From the NCBI GenBank assembly GCA_016223135.1, contig JACRPQ010000017.1, positions 1 to 64,000 of the forward strand: a stretch of DNA of 64,000 bases, read 5' to 3'. This DNA comes from Chloroflexota bacterium (GTDB lineage Bacteria > Chloroflexota > Anaerolineae > Anaerolineales > Villigracilaceae). Shown piece by piece: positions 17,016 to 25,961 of this stretch (position 1 is its first letter; each line of letters opens with the position of its first letter). The translations under genes and the position numbers were made by a program. Below the pieces are notes generated by a model, which saw only the letters and a list, made by a program, of their open reading frames with translations, was not told the DNA's origin and made no database searches.

Positions 17016-18191
17016 ATGCCCCTCCGCTTCCTCACCGCCGGCGAATCCCATGGACCTGCCCTCACCGCCATCCTCGAAGGCATCCCTGCCGGCTTACCTC
17101 TCACCGCCTCCATCATTGACCTCGAACTTGCCCGCCGCCAAAAAGGCTACGGCTCCGGCGGACGCATGAAAATCGAACACGACGCCGTGCAAATCCTCGG
17201 CGGCGTCATGGCAGGGCAAACCACAGGCGCGCCAATTGCCCTGCTCGTCCCCAACGCCGACCACGTCAAGTGGAAGGGCAAACCCATCGAACCCATGACC
17301 GCTCCCCGTCCCGGTCATGCGGACCTCACCGGCGCAGTCAAGTACGGCTACAAAGACCTGCGCCCTGCCCTCGAACGCGCCTCCGCCAGAGAGACCGCCA
17401 TGCGCGTCGCCGTCGGCGCAATCTGCAAACATTTTCTCGCGCAGTTCGGCATCCGCATCGGCGGATACGTCCTCTCCATCGGCAAGGTGCAAGCCGACCT
17501 CGGCGACATGCCCTACGAAGAACGCTTTCAGCGGGCGGAAGAGTCCGAAGTCCGCTGCCCAGTCCCGAGGTCCGCGCAAGCGATGCGCGACGAAATCGAA
17601 AAAGCCATTCACGGCAAAAACACCCTCGGCGGCGTCCTCGAAATCGTCGCGCTCGATGTTCCCGTCGGTCTCGGCAGTTTCGCCCAATGGGACAAACGTC
17701 TCGAAGCCCGGCTTGCCATGGCGGTCATGTCCGTGCAGGCAATCAAGGGCGTGGAAGTGGGCGACGCCTTTGAAAATGCAAAACGACTCGGCGCCGAATC
17801 CCACGACCCCATCCACCTTCAACCTTCGACCTTCGACCTTCAACGTTCGACGAACCGCGCCGGCGGCATCGAAGGCGGCATTAGCAACGGACAACCCATC
17901 GTCATCCGCGCCGCGATGAAACCGATAGCCACCACGCTTCTTCCCCAGCCGACGGTTGACCTGGCGACCCAAACCGAAGCCCCCACCCGCTACGAACGCT
18001 CCGACTTCTGCCCCGTTCCGCGCGCCGTTCCCATCTTGGAGGCGATGGTCGCCTTTGTGCTGGCAGATGCCCTGCTCGAAAAACTCGGCGGCGACTCGCT
18101 GGACGAAATCAAACCGCGCTTTGAGACACTGCGAAAAGCCACACTCAATGATTTGCCAATGGACAACTTCCCGCACGTCTTCTGGGAATGA
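17016..18191 (+). CDS. aroC: Chorismate synthase
   Basis: A 391-aa FMN-dependent lyase turning EPSP into chorismate, the branch point of the cluster. Conserved segments are LTAGESHGPALTAILEG at the N-terminus, RRQKGYGSGGRMKIE, RPGHADLTGAVKY, RASARETAMRVAVGAI, GGIEGGISNGQPIVIR and RSDFCPVPRAVPILEAMV. Residues about 266-281 (HLQPSTFDLQRSTN) are encoded by CCTTCGACCTT repeats and sit just before GGIEGG. The ATG follows CTGGAGACCCTC. Repeats flank both ends of the gene. Confidence 0.95.
   Translation: MPLRFLTAGESHGPALTAILEGIPAGLPLTASIIDLELARRQKGYGSGGRMKIEHDAVQILGGVMAGQTTGAPIALLVPNADHVKWKGKPIEPMTAPRPGHADLTGAVKYGYKDLRPALERASARETAMRVAVGAICKHFLAQFGIRIGGYVLSIGKVQADLGDMPYEERFQRAEESEVRCPVPRSAQAMRDEIEKAIHGKNTLGGVLEIVALDVPVGLGSFAQWDKRLEARLAMAVMSVQAIKGVEVGDAFENAKRLGAESHDPIHLQPSTFDLQRSTNRAGGIEGGISNGQPIVIRAAMKPIATTLLPQPTVDLATQTEAPTRYERSDFCPVPRAVPILEAMVAFVLADALLEKLGGDSLDEIKPRFETLRKATLNDLPMDNFPHVFWE
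17814..17850. repeat. CTTCGACCTT repeat inside aroC
   Basis: ACCTTCAACCTTCGACCTTC, then GACCTTCAACGTTCGAC; encodes QPSTFDLQRST. Confidence 0.8.
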
Positions 18192-18192
18192 C

Positions 18193-18245
18193 GCCTCACT
18201 CGCCACTGATCACTGATTACTGATCACTGATCACTGATCACTGGC
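18193..18245. repeat. TCACTGATCAC tandem array after aroC
   Basis: CACTGATCACTGATTACTGA and ATCACTGATCACTGATCACT words fill the gap before the VanZ-like gene. Another array occupies 18858-18925. Confidence 0.8.
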
Positions 18246-18274
18246 ATCCTCCACTTCCCCCAAAAGGATTCTCC

Positions 18275-18859
18275 ATGTTTGTCGAATTCAACCCGCTCTA
18301 CGGACTCGTCGCCCTCATCGTCATCCTGATTGTCCTGCGGCGGAAGGGCAAGAGCCTCCCCTGGCTGTTCTTTTTCTCGCTGTTTGGGTTATACCTGATA
18401 CAGGTGATCAGCCTTGCCATCTTTCCGTTTCCAATTGACATTCCTTATGAAAATTTCAAACCGAACCTCAACCTCATCCCCTTCAACTTCGGACACTGCG
18501 ACCCGCGCGGCATCGAACTGTGCTTCAGGCAAATCTACGAAAACATCCTGCTTACTGTGCCTTTCGGCTTTGGCGTCAACTTCATCGCCCGCATCAAGCC
18601 CAGGCAGATTTGGAGGCTGGCGGCAGGCGTCGGCTTGACGCTGGAATTCATCCAACTCGCCATCTCGCTCACATTCCGCACATCCTACCGCGTCGTGGAC
18701 ATCAACGACGTGATTCTCAATGCGGCTGGCGTTCTAATTGGCTATGGCGTCTTCCGCGTCTTCGGATGGACATATTCTCAACTTCTTCAGCGCCTCAGCC
18801 TCCAGCCCCGCCACATCTTCGCTTACGTCTATATCATCACCCACCCGCCCATCCACTGA
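18275..18859 (+). CDS. VanZ-like family membrane protein
   Basis: A 194-aa integral membrane protein with about five hydrophobic segments. The VanZ-like pattern is visible: NLIPFNFG, then YENILLTVPFGFGVNF, LTLEFIQLAIS with the conserved Glu-Phe-Ile-Gln, and VVDINDVILNAAGVLIGYG with the conserved D(I/V)ND..N..G. VanZ relatives are linked to glycopeptide tolerance or cell-envelope processes; the molecular role is generally unknown. It sits between aroC and aroKB in the same direction, with AAAGGA before the ATG. It is a passenger with no obvious link to aromatic synthesis. Confidence 0.8.
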   Translation: MFVEFNPLYGLVALIVILIVLRRKGKSLPWLFFFSLFGLYLIQVISLAIFPFPIDIPYENFKPNLNLIPFNFGHCDPRGIELCFRQIYENILLTVPFGFGVNFIARIKPRQIWRLAAGVGLTLEFIQLAISLTFRTSYRVVDINDVILNAAGVLIGYGVFRVFGWTYSQLLQRLSLQPRHIFAYVYIITHPPIH

Positions 18860-18925
18860 TTACTTGCCCACTGATCACTGATCACTGATCACTGCATCAC
18901 TAATTACCATTTACCAATTACCACC

Positions 18926-20446
18926 ATGCCCCACCTCTTCCTCTACGGTCCACCCGGCACAGGCAAAACCACCATCGGACAGCGGCTCGCCGATAACCTG
19001 CGTCTGCCCTTCATTGACCTTGACCGCCTCATCGAGTCGCGGGCGGGCATGTCCATTCCGCAAATCATGGAAAGGGAGGGCGAAACTGCGTTTCGGGATA
19101 TGGAAACCGCCGCGTTGAGGGAAATCGCCCTCGCCCCTAACCCCTCTCCCTTAGGGAGAGGGGAAACTGTCATCGCCCTCGGCGGCGGCGCGCTCCTGCG
19201 CGAAGAAAACCGCGCCATTGCCGAAGCCAGCGGCGTCATCATCCTGCTCATGGCAGAGATGGAAACCCTGCACGCAAGGCTCAATGCCGACCCGCACCAA
19301 CGCCCCCTGCTCGCCGGAGACCTGCGCCAAAAACTGACCTCTCTCCTCGCAGCCCGCAAAGAACACTACGCCTCGTTCCCCGTGCGCCTGCACGTGGACG
19401 GAAAATCGGCAGAGCAACTTGCCCGCCAAATTCAAGTCGTTGCAGGCAGACATCACCTCTCTGCCATGGGCGCATACGATGTCATTGTAGGACAAATTTC
19501 CAATTTGTCCTGCCGCCCGGGTTCTCTCCTCGTCACCGATGAAAATGTGGCGAAGCATCATCTCGACAAAATCCAAGGCGTCAAGTCCATCGTCCTCCCT
19601 GCGGGCGAAGAGCATAAAAATCTCGAAACCGTCTCGCGTCTGTGGCAAGCCTTCCTCGAAAACGGACTCGACCGCAAAAGCACGGTCATTGCGTTGGGCG
19701 GCGGCGTAATCAGCGACCTGACCGGCTTTGCCGCCTCGACCTACATGCGCGGCGTGGATTGGATTGCCCTGCCGACAACTTTACTTGCCATGGTGGACGC
19801 TTCGCTCGGAGGAAAAACCGGCATTGACCTGCCCGAGGGGAAAAACCTCATCGGCTCTTTTCATCCGCCGAAACTTGTCCTCGCCGACCCAAGCCTTTTG
19901 CTCACCCTCAGCGACCGCGAACTGCGCTCCGGCATGGCGGAAGTGGTGAAGCACGGCGTCATCGCCGACCCTGAATTGTTCGAGATGTGCTCCAACGGCA
20001 TGGAATGGGTGAAAGCCAATCTCGAAACCATCGTCAAGCGCGCCATGGCAGTGAAGATACAAATCATCGAGGCAGACCCGTATGAAAAGGGCGTCCGCGC
20101 CATGCTGAACCTGGGACATACCGTCGGTCATGCCGTTGAATTGGTCAGCGGCTTCAAGTTGAGTCACGGCGAGGCGATTGCCATCGGCATGACTGCCGAA
20201 GCCAGATACGCCGAACGAAGCGGAATTGCCAAAGCAGGTGTAGCCGATACACTGGGCAGGGTGTTATCTTCTTTAGGCTTGCCCATCGAAATCCCGAAGG
20301 AATTGCCGCGCGATGCCATCCTCCGCGCCATGCGCGTGGACAAGAAGAAAAACGCACACTCCATCCGTTTCGCCCTGCCTGCCGAGGTTGGGCGGGTGGA
20401 GTTGGTGGAGGCGACGGATCTGGAAGAGGTAATTGGTAAATGGTAA
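18926..20446 (+). CDS. aroKB: Fused shikimate kinase and 3-dehydroquinate synthase with two repeat-encoded insertions
   Basis: A 506-aa bifunctional enzyme. Residues 1-175 are shikimate kinase: Walker A GPPGTGKTTIGQRLA (9-23), DLDRLIESRAG with the shikimate-binding Asp, GGGALL, and an arginine lid region. Residues about 195-506 are 3-dehydroquinate synthase (DHQ from DAHP, NAD and Zn): VLPAGEEHKNLETV, ALGGGVISDLTGFAAS, PTTLLAMVDASLGGKTG, NLIGSFHPP, GMAEVVKHG, LNLGHTVGHAVE and SHGEAIAIGM. Residues about 68-79 (LAPNPSPLGRGE) come from a shortened CCCTCACCCC palindrome, and about 187-196 in the linker from an AGGACAAATTT palindrome. The fusion puts steps 2 and 5 of the pathway on one chain. Confidence 0.95.
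   Translation: MPHLFLYGPPGTGKTTIGQRLADNLRLPFIDLDRLIESRAGMSIPQIMEREGETAFRDMETAALREIALAPNPSPLGRGETVIALGGGALLREENRAIAEASGVIILLMAEMETLHARLNADPHQRPLLAGDLRQKLTSLLAARKEHYASFPVRLHVDGKSAEQLARQIQVVAGRHHLSAMGAYDVIVGQISNLSCRPGSLLVTDENVAKHHLDKIQGVKSIVLPAGEEHKNLETVSRLWQAFLENGLDRKSTVIALGGGVISDLTGFAASTYMRGVDWIALPTTLLAMVDASLGGKTGIDLPEGKNLIGSFHPPKLVLADPSLLLTLSDRELRSGMAEVVKHGVIADPELFEMCSNGMEWVKANLETIVKRAMAVKIQIIEADPYEKGVRAMLNLGHTVGHAVELVSGFKLSHGEAIAIGMTAEARYAERSGIAKAGVADTLGRVLSSLGLPIEIPKELPRDAILRAMRVDKKKNAHSIRFALPAEVGRVELVEATDLEEVIGKW
19128..19163. repeat. Shortened CCCTCACCCC palindrome inside aroKB
   Basis: CCCTCGCCCCTAACCCCTCT, then CCCTTAGGGAGAGGGG. The 3' GGGGTGAGGG part is absent, and the copy is read in the third frame (APNPSPLGRGE). 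Confidence 0.85.
19487..19513. repeat. AGGACAAATTT palindrome in the aroK-aroB linker
   Basis: AGGACAAATT and AATTTGTCCT flank TCC, a near-perfect palindrome. In frame it encodes GQISNLSC between the kinase and synthase domains. Confidence 0.8.
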
Positions 20447-20492
20447 TTACCACTTACCAGTTACCATTTACCTCCAATGAGGATACACAAAA

Positions 20493-20930
20493 ATGAAAAT
20501 ATTAATTTTGCACGGACCCAACATCAACCTGCTCGGCACACGCGAACCCGAAATTTACGGCACGCTGACGCTGAACGACATCAACGAAAAATTGACTGCC
20601 TTGGGAAAAGAGTTGGGCGCGGAAGTGACCTGCCTGCAATCGAATCACGAAGGCGCATTGATTGACGCCCTGCACGAGGCGCGCGGCTGGGCAGACGGTG
20701 TGGTCTTCAACCCCGGCGGGTACACCCACACGTCCGTGGCGCTGCGGGACGCTGTCGCCGCAATTGGCATCCCCGTCGTTGAAGTTCATCTTTCGAATAT
20801 GTACGCGCGCGAGGAATTCAGGCATCGCTCCATGATTTCGGCGGTGTGCGTGGGGAAAATCGCAGGCTTCGGGTGGAGGTCGTATGCGCTGGGGCTGCGG
20901 GCGCTGGTGGAAATGCTGGCGGGTAGATAA
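20493..20930 (+). CDS. aroQ: Type II 3-dehydroquinate dehydratase
   Basis: A 145-aa dodecameric-type dehydroquinase forming 3-dehydroshikimate. Landmarks are [19 protein letters not shown] with the flexible-loop Arg and catalytic Tyr, [31 protein letters not shown], and [18 protein letters not shown] with the catalytic His region. Length and motifs fit the family. CCAATGAGGA precedes the start. It is the last gene of the aromatic cluster; the gap to aroKB is again an ACCAATTACC inverted repeat (20430-20475). Confidence 0.96.
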   Translation: MKILILHGPNINLLGTREPEIYGTLTLNDINEKLTALGKELGAEVTCLQSNHEGALIDALHEARGWADGVVFNPGGYTHTSVALRDAVAAIGIPVVEVHLSNMYAREEFRHRSMISAVCVGKIAGFGWRSYALGLRALVEMLAGR

Positions 20931-21005
20931 GGTTGGTTTGGTCCGGGCAGGTTCCGGCGGGGAGCGAAGCGAGCAGCGGAGGTTCTCTAACGTCTGGAAA
21001 AACAT

Positions 21006-21119
21006 TAGACCTCTTCCATAAGCGTCCCGAAGGCTGTCGGCTATGCCGCATATCGCCTTGAAAAAAACCTTCGGGACGGTTTGCGAATATGCCGGATTGT
21101 TACTTCTGCAAGAGGTCTA
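21006..21119. repeat. Nested palindrome after aroQ
   Basis: The outer arms TAGACCTCTT (21006-21015) and AAGAGGTCTA (21110-21119) enclose an inner CGTCCCGAAGG/CCTTCGGGACG pair. It may end the aromatic transcript, as members of the CCGAAGG family do at 37428 and 40781. Confidence 0.75.
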
Positions 21120-21149
21120 TTAGAAAACAAGGAATGAGATATTTCAAGA

Positions 21150-21866
21150 ATGTTCACACTCTCGAATGAAAAAGTCAGACACTTCTGGGCGGGCGTGCGC
21201 GCCGAACTGCCGCTGCTGGTGGGCGTTTTCCCCTTCGGCATGATTTACGGCGCGCTGGCATTGAGCGCGGGGTTATCGAAATCTGCGGCGCAGATGATGT
21301 CCTCCATTGTATTTGCGGGGTCTTCGCAATTTGTGGCGGCGCAGTTGATTCACGAATCGGCGCCGGGGCTGGTGATTGTGCTGACGATTGCAGTCGTCAA
21401 CCTGCGGCACATGCTCTACTCCGCTTCGCTCGCCCCGTATATTGCCTCCCTTTCGACGCGCTGGAAAACGCTGTTAGCCTACCTGCTCACCGACGAGGCA
21501 TACGCCCCGACCATCCTTCATTATGAACGCAACGGCGTACAGCCGTTCGGTCACTGGTTTCTGCTGGGGGCGGGGCTGGCGCTCTGGTCCACTTGGCAGG
21601 CGAGCACGGCGCTGGGCATCTTTCTGGGCGCTGCCATCCCCGATTCATGGTCGCTGGATTTTGCCCTGCCATTGACGTTCATCGCTATGGTTGTGCCAGT
21701 CCTCAAAGGACGCCCCTACATCGCCGCCGCTCTCTCTGCCGGGACGGTGGCTTTGATTGCCCATGCCCTGCCGTTCAAACTCGGCTTGATTCTTGCCGCG
21801 CTGACCGGCATCGCTGTGGGAACGGTTTTGGAAGGGTGGGAAGCCCGTAAAGGAGGCGCACTGTGA
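21150..21866 (+). CDS. azlC: AzlC family branched-chain amino acid exporter, large subunit
   Basis: A 238-aa membrane protein with about six to seven helices. The AzlC pattern is clear: LLVGVFPFGMIYGALALSAG, then SSIVFAGSSQFVAAQL, and VVNLRHMLYSASLAPY followed by LTDEAYA. Together with AzlD it forms a LIV-E type exporter; in Bacillus AzlCD affects azaleucine resistance and branched-chain amino acid export. It precedes azlD with a four-base overlap. The wider regulation is not visible. Confidence 0.9.
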   Translation: MFTLSNEKVRHFWAGVRAELPLLVGVFPFGMIYGALALSAGLSKSAAQMMSSIVFAGSSQFVAAQLIHESAPGLVIVLTIAVVNLRHMLYSASLAPYIASLSTRWKTLLAYLLTDEAYAPTILHYERNGVQPFGHWFLLGAGLALWSTWQASTALGIFLGAAIPDSWSLDFALPLTFIAMVVPVLKGRPYIAAALSAGTVALIAHALPFKLGLILAALTGIAVGTVLEGWEARKGGAL

Positions 21867-22177
21867 ACATCTGGCTGGTGATGATCTTCGGCGGGCTGGT
21901 CACGTTTGGGATGAGGTTCTCGCTGATTTATTTGTTTGGCAGGTTTCAGGTCCCGGAGACGATGCGCCGCGCGCTGCACTACGTCCCGCCGGCGGTGCTG
22001 TCTGCCATCATCTTTCCGGAGTTGTTTTTATCGGATGGGGTTTTGGATGTTTCGCTGTCGAATACGCGCCTGCTGGCTGGTCTCGCCGCCATTCTGACGG
22101 CGTGGTTCAGCAGAAACACGCTTATCACCATCGTGGCGGGGATGGCGATACTGTTGACGCTGCAATACTGGATGTAA
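21863..22177 (+). CDS. azlD: AzlD family branched-chain amino acid exporter, small subunit
   Basis: A 104-aa, four-helix membrane protein partnering AzlC. It starts with GTG overlapping the azlC stop (GTGA) and is preceded by a strong AAAGGAGG at about 21850. The motifs LVTFGMRFSLI, VPETMRRALHYVPPAVLSAI and RLLAGLAAILTAWFSRN are typical. It is convergent with the signalling protein gene at 22179. Confidence 0.9.
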   Translation: MNIWLVMIFGGLVTFGMRFSLIYLFGRFQVPETMRRALHYVPPAVLSAIIFPELFLSDGVLDVSLSNTRLLAGLAAILTAWFSRNTLITIVAGMAILLTLQYWM

Positions 22178-22178
22178 G

Positions 22179-23090
22179 TTAGAGGAAAACGGCGTAAACC
22201 TGACCGTCCGCCGCCTGACGTGCAGCGGCGAGCGCCTCATGTCCCTTTTCAACCAGCATTTCAATTTCGGTCGCCGCCGTGACCCGCATGACGGTGACGA
22301 CGCCCGCGCCGAGTTTCAGGTCGAGGGCGGTGCCGTCGAGCAGGGAGATATTGGCGCTTTGAATGCCCTTGAGGATGCGGGCGGCGATTTTTTCTGCATC
22401 CTGCCCGATGACCCCGGGCAGTGGGATGAGAAAGAGACTTTCGCCCACCCGCCCAACGCCATCGTAGGGACGGCTCTTTTCGCGGATGGTTTGCGCGATG
22501 AGGACGAGCGCGTCGCCGGCGGTGTCTTCGCCGTGCTGTTGAGCAATCTCGCGGTAATTTTCGACTTCGATGGCGACGAGGCTGAGGGGCGATTGGGCGC
22601 GGCGGGCACGTTCAAGCTCGCCGCGTGAAAGGGCGAGAAAGGCTTTTTCATTCAGGACTTTGGTCAGCGGGTCGAACATGGCGGTCTGTTCGAGCGCGCC
22701 TTTTGCACTGACGAGGTGATCCCTCAAGCCGAGCATTCGCAGACCGATGTGCAGGCGGGATCTCAATTCGAGCGGTGTAATGGGCTTGTGCAGGTAATCA
22801 TCCGCTCCGCCGCGCGAGGGGGCGACGTCGTCATCCTCCAGCTTGGAGGCAATCAACAGGATGTAGATGTAGTAGGGCGGCTGCGCCTCGCGCACGCGCT
22901 GGACGAAATGGGCTTCGCCGGCGTCTGTCGTTTCGCGGTTCACGATGACAAAACGCGCCTCCCCCTCCCGAAGGAGCTGCATGGCATCCTCGCTGTTTTC
23001 CGCCAGGATGGTCTCATGCCCGTCTTGCTGAAGCGTCTGCTGGATGACGGAACGCTCCACTTCATCGTTATCGAGAACAAGAATTTTCAT
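22179..23090 (-). CDS. Degenerate receiver-GGDEF protein (PleD-like layout)
   Basis: A 303-aa cytoplasmic protein with a receiver domain (1-120) and a GGDEF-fold domain (about 135-300). The receiver keeps the acidic pocket (DNDE, 7-10) and Lys102 in HKPI, but the phosphoacceptor Asp is replaced by Asn51 (FVIVNRETTD). The cyclase domain keeps DPLTKVLNEKAF at 140, but the GGDEF signature reads GESLF (216-220). Neither phosphorylation nor diguanylate cyclase activity is expected. It could be a structural or nucleotide-sensing relic. It stands alone between azlD and the HD gene. Confidence 0.8.
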   Translation of the reverse strand: MKILVLDNDEVERSVIQQTLQQDGHETILAENSEDAMQLLREGEARFVIVNRETTDAGEAHFVQRVREAQPPYYIYILLIASKLEDDDVAPSRGGADDYLHKPITPLELRSRLHIGLRMLGLRDHLVSAKGALEQTAMFDPLTKVLNEKAFLALSRGELERARRAQSPLSLVAIEVENYREIAQQHGEDTAGDALVLIAQTIREKSRPYDGVGRVGESLFLIPLPGVIGQDAEKIAARILKGIQSANISLLDGTALDLKLGAGVVTVMRVTAATEIEMLVEKGHEALAAARQAADGQVYAVFL

Positions 23091-23216
23091 GCCTGCATCT
23101 CCATGGGGGATTATATCGCAAGGCTCAAGGAGTCATTCGGGCGCGCGGCGCGGCAAGAAAAATCAACGAGACACCAAAAAGAAAAGAGCGGGACGTCAGC
23201 CGCCCGCTCGATTCAT

Positions 23217-23789
23217 TCATGGTTTTTGAAGGTTTCCTTCCAGCCCTAATTCCGGCGCGATTTTTCTCATCGCTTGGATCACGTTGCCCACATGCTCCCA
23301 CAATTCGACGCCGAATTCCTGTGCGGCGTGTTCCATTTCGGGGCGGGAGGTGCCGGCGGCAAAGGCTTTGTCCTTCCACTTCTTTTTGACGGAGGCAGGC
23401 TCGAGGTCATAAAGCGAGCGGGAGGGGCGCACCAGCGCGACGGCGGTAATCAATCCTGTGATTTCGTCACAGGCGGCGATGGCTTTGCGCACCAGCGTAT
23501 CGCGCGGCATGTTCATGTGGTCGGCGTGACTCAAAATATCCTGAATGATGTCTTCGGGGACGCCGCGTTCGCGCAGGATGGGCGCACCGTCCTGCGGGTG
23601 CTGTTCGAGGGTGGGGTGAATTTCCCAGTCAAAGTCATGCAGCAGACCAATCAAGCCCCAGCGTTCCACGTCTTCGCCGAATTTTTCGGCGTAGAAGCGC
23701 ATGACGGCTTCCACTGAAAGCATGTGGCGCACCAGGCTTTCGTTCTTTACATATTCGCGCACAAGGGATAGGGCTTCATCACGAGTCAT
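23217..23789 (-). CDS. HD-domain phosphohydrolase family protein
   Basis: A 190-aa soluble protein. His22 (VRHMLSVEAVM), the HD pair in LIGLLHDFDWE (about 47-55) and a later HADHMNM form the metal-binding pattern of HD hydrolases. The substrate is unknown. An in-frame ATG exists at 23822, but GGGAGA just before the ATG at 23789 and the match of MTRDEAL to the usual N-terminus favour the shorter start. Confidence 0.8.
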   Translation of the reverse strand: MTRDEALSLVREYVKNESLVRHMLSVEAVMRFYAEKFGEDVERWGLIGLLHDFDWEIHPTLEQHPQDGAPILRERGVPEDIIQDILSHADHMNMPRDTLVRKAIAACDEITGLITAVALVRPSRSLYDLEPASVKKKWKDKAFAAGTSRPEMEHAAQEFGVELWEHVGNVIQAMRKIAPELGLEGNLQKP

Positions 23790-23834
23790 TGAATCTCCCA
23801 AATATTCACCGCGAAGGCGCAAAGAGACTCTCTA

Positions 23835-23952
23835 CAGGATTTACGCAGATGCTGCGTTTTAATCCGCTAATCATCACTAATCTCCGCTAATCTGTATTCG
23901 CGAAGAGTGATGCAGATTGGTGGAGGAGAAAGCCTTTTTGCGTAAGTCCTGT
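23835..23952. repeat. Long inverted repeat of GGATTTACGCAGAT type
   Basis: ACAGGATTTACGCA at 23835 pairs with TGCGTAAGTCCTGT at 23939; between them are repeated CTAATC-type words (CCGCTAATCATCACTAATCT). Intergenic, no gene seen. Confidence 0.65.
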
Positions 23953-23989
23953 CTTTATAAGGGTTCCCTAACGTCTTCACGGTTTGATT

Positions 23990-25012
23990 TTAGATACTTG
24001 TCGAAGTCTCCAGACCGTATTGTGCTGCCAGGTCGTCGAGCAGCGCCTCCACTTCATCGAGGAAATGATCGAGCGCTTCCACGCGTTCGCTCATGCCTGC
24101 CACCAGCCCCAATTGACCGCACGCGGCGCGCCAAGGGCTTTCCAATTCTGGCACAACGCTCACGGCAAGCGTCCAGGTTTGCAGAAGAGACCACAAAGCG
24201 GCGTGCGGCTTGTCGCCGGCAAGCATTGCCAGGATTGCCTTCTCGTAGTAATTCATGCGCGCCGGATGGATTCTCGAATCCACGCGATTGTTTTTCGCTG
24301 CGGCTTCGAATGCAAGACGCCAATCGGGAAGCCAGGCTTGGATGGTGGACGGCTCCAGCGCGGGGACGCCCATCAAGGCGGCAAGCGCCGCGTCCATGCC
24401 GGGACGTCCAGCCGTCTCTGCCCGTTCGGCAAATTCCAATATCAGACGCCTCTCCTGCAACGGCGGACCGGATAACTCCGCCACGGCGTTGACCGCATGG
24501 TAGAGTGATTTCATGTATTTTGCCACGTCGGTGGGGGTGACCGATCCGCTCACTTCGAGCAGGTCGCGCCAAATCTGCCGTCCATGCGAGAGCAGTTCGC
24601 GCGAGCGGTGCAAGGCAGGCGCCGGGGCGTTGAATTCGGACCCTGCTCGCAAGCCAGCCTGCACAAACTCGAAAAACTTCTCGCGCTCATAGAGCAGCAT
24701 GGGGTCGTACATTTCCCAGCCCAGCCAGGGGTCGAGGCGCAGTTCGCGCGGACGTTTGAACTCCGCTTTGGCGCGGTGACCGATGTCTATGTGAAAGTCG
24801 GGGGTTAGTTTGATGAATTCGCGGCGGTGACGCGGTTCGTCGGCGTGGACGAAGATGATGTCAATGTCGGCGGCGCCGCCGAGGAGCGGGTCAGTCTGGT
24901 CATCGGCGAGGGCGCCGGTCAGGTAGGCGGCGATGATGCCCTTGTCGTTGTAGGCGCGTTCCTGGGCGGTTTCGCGTGCAATTTTTATAAGGGATTCGCG
25001 TGTGACTCGCAT
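23990..25012 (-). CDS. Nucleotidyltransferase-like protein
   Basis: A 340-aa soluble protein. The N-terminal part resembles a minimal nucleotidyltransferase core: AAYLTGALA (about 28-36), then GGAADIDIIFVHAD (45-58), matching the G..(S/A)D(I/V)D pattern, and a third acidic residue in FHIDIGHR. The rest is mostly helical, with no other recognised domain. The ATG at 25012 follows AGGAAGATACTT; an ATG 13 codons upstream is less likely. It may add a nucleotide to an unknown substrate. It stands next to a deoxynucleoside kinase, which may be coincidence. Confidence 0.6.
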   Translation of the reverse strand: MRVTRESLIKIARETAQERAYNDKGIIAAYLTGALADDQTDPLLGGAADIDIIFVHADEPRHRREFIKLTPDFHIDIGHRAKAEFKRPRELRLDPWLGWEMYDPMLLYEREKFFEFVQAGLRAGSEFNAPAPALHRSRELLSHGRQIWRDLLEVSGSVTPTDVAKYMKSLYHAVNAVAELSGPPLQERRLILEFAERAETAGRPGMDAALAALMGVPALEPSTIQAWLPDWRLAFEAAAKNNRVDSRIHPARMNYYEKAILAMLAGDKPHAALWSLLQTWTLAVSVVPELESPWRAACGQLGLVAGMSERVEALDHFLDEVEALLDDLAAQYGLETSTSI

Positions 25013-25084
25013 AAGTATCTTCCTGGTGTTTGCGCAAGGCACGTTCTTCAACGTGTCATTCTGTCAAAGCCGGCGGAGAGGAGA

Positions 25085-25726
25085 TCAGACTTCGGGGAGG
25101 GGCAAAGGCTGTTGAAAGGGAGACAGGTTCAGGCTTTGGCGGATGCGGTTTTCGATCAGTTTGAGGTGTTCGGGGTTTTGGACGATGTTCAGGTGGTTGG
25201 TGTCAATGGTCAGCACGGGCGTATGGTCGAAGGGTTTCGAGAAGAAATCTTCGTAGGCGAGGTTGAGTTCGTGGATGTAGGAACGCTCCATCTGGCGTTC
25301 GTAGGGGCGGTCGCGCAGGGCGATGCGCTGCATGAGGGTGTCGGTGCTGGCTTGCAGGTAAACGAGCAGGTCGGGCTTTTGGATTTTCTCCGCCAGCGCC
25401 TCGTGGACTTTGTAGTACATGTCGAGTTCGTCGCCTTTGAGGTTGATGCGGGCGAAGAGGGCGTCTTTGGCGAAGGTGTAATCGGCGATGATGTTTTTGC
25501 CGCTGGCAAGAAGTTCGTTGACGGTGCGGCGCTGCTGGTGGTAGCGGCTGAGCAGGAAGAAGATTTGCGTTTGAAAGGCGTAGCGCGCGCGGTCGCTGTA
25601 GAAGTCGGACAGGAACGGGTTTTCTTCGAACACTTCGAGCAGGAGTTCGGCGTCGAAGGCGGGTTGTAACAGGCGGGCGAGGGTGGTCTTTCCTACTCCG
25701 ATCACCCCTTCAATGGCAACATACAT
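25085..25726 (-). CDS. Deoxynucleoside kinase
   Basis: A 213-aa P-loop kinase of the dCK/dGK family phosphorylating deoxynucleosides for salvage. Walker A is IEGVIGVGKTTLAR (5-18); FEENPFLSDFYSD (33-45) is the family substrate motif; DRP and ERQMERSYIHELN form the arginine-lid segment. The exact base preference is not readable. A 72-base gap separates it from the nucleotidyltransferase gene downstream. Confidence 0.9.
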   Translation of the reverse strand: MYVAIEGVIGVGKTTLARLLQPAFDAELLLEVFEENPFLSDFYSDRARYAFQTQIFFLLSRYHQQRRTVNELLASGKNIIADYTFAKDALFARINLKGDELDMYYKVHEALAEKIQKPDLLVYLQASTDTLMQRIALRDRPYERQMERSYIHELNLAYEDFFSKPFDHTPVLTIDTNHLNIVQNPEHLKLIENRIRQSLNLSPFQQPLPLPEV

Positions 25727-25814
25727 GAATTGCGCTCCAGAGGATAAGTTGGGTTAAGGATACCATATTCGGTAGATCACGAAAACTTTGCGCCGCCGTA
25801 ACTGCCTACCCTGC

Positions 25815-25892
25815 CAAACAGGATAGACAGGATGCTCAGGATAAGCCTTCGGCAAGGGAAAAATATCCTGCTTATCCTGTACATCCTGTTCG
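25815..25892. repeat. Inverted repeat of CAGGATAGACAGGATG type
   Basis: CAGGATAGACAGGATGCTCA (left) pairs with TATCCTGTACATCCTGTTC (right); each arm is itself a tandem of CAGGAT words. It lies between the kinase and topoisomerase genes. Confidence 0.7.
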
Positions 25893-25961
25893 ATGCGCTT
25901 TTTTACTGGATTTACCTTCACGCTGCATTTTTGATCAGTCGTGTTCTTTGTGGACGATGGT

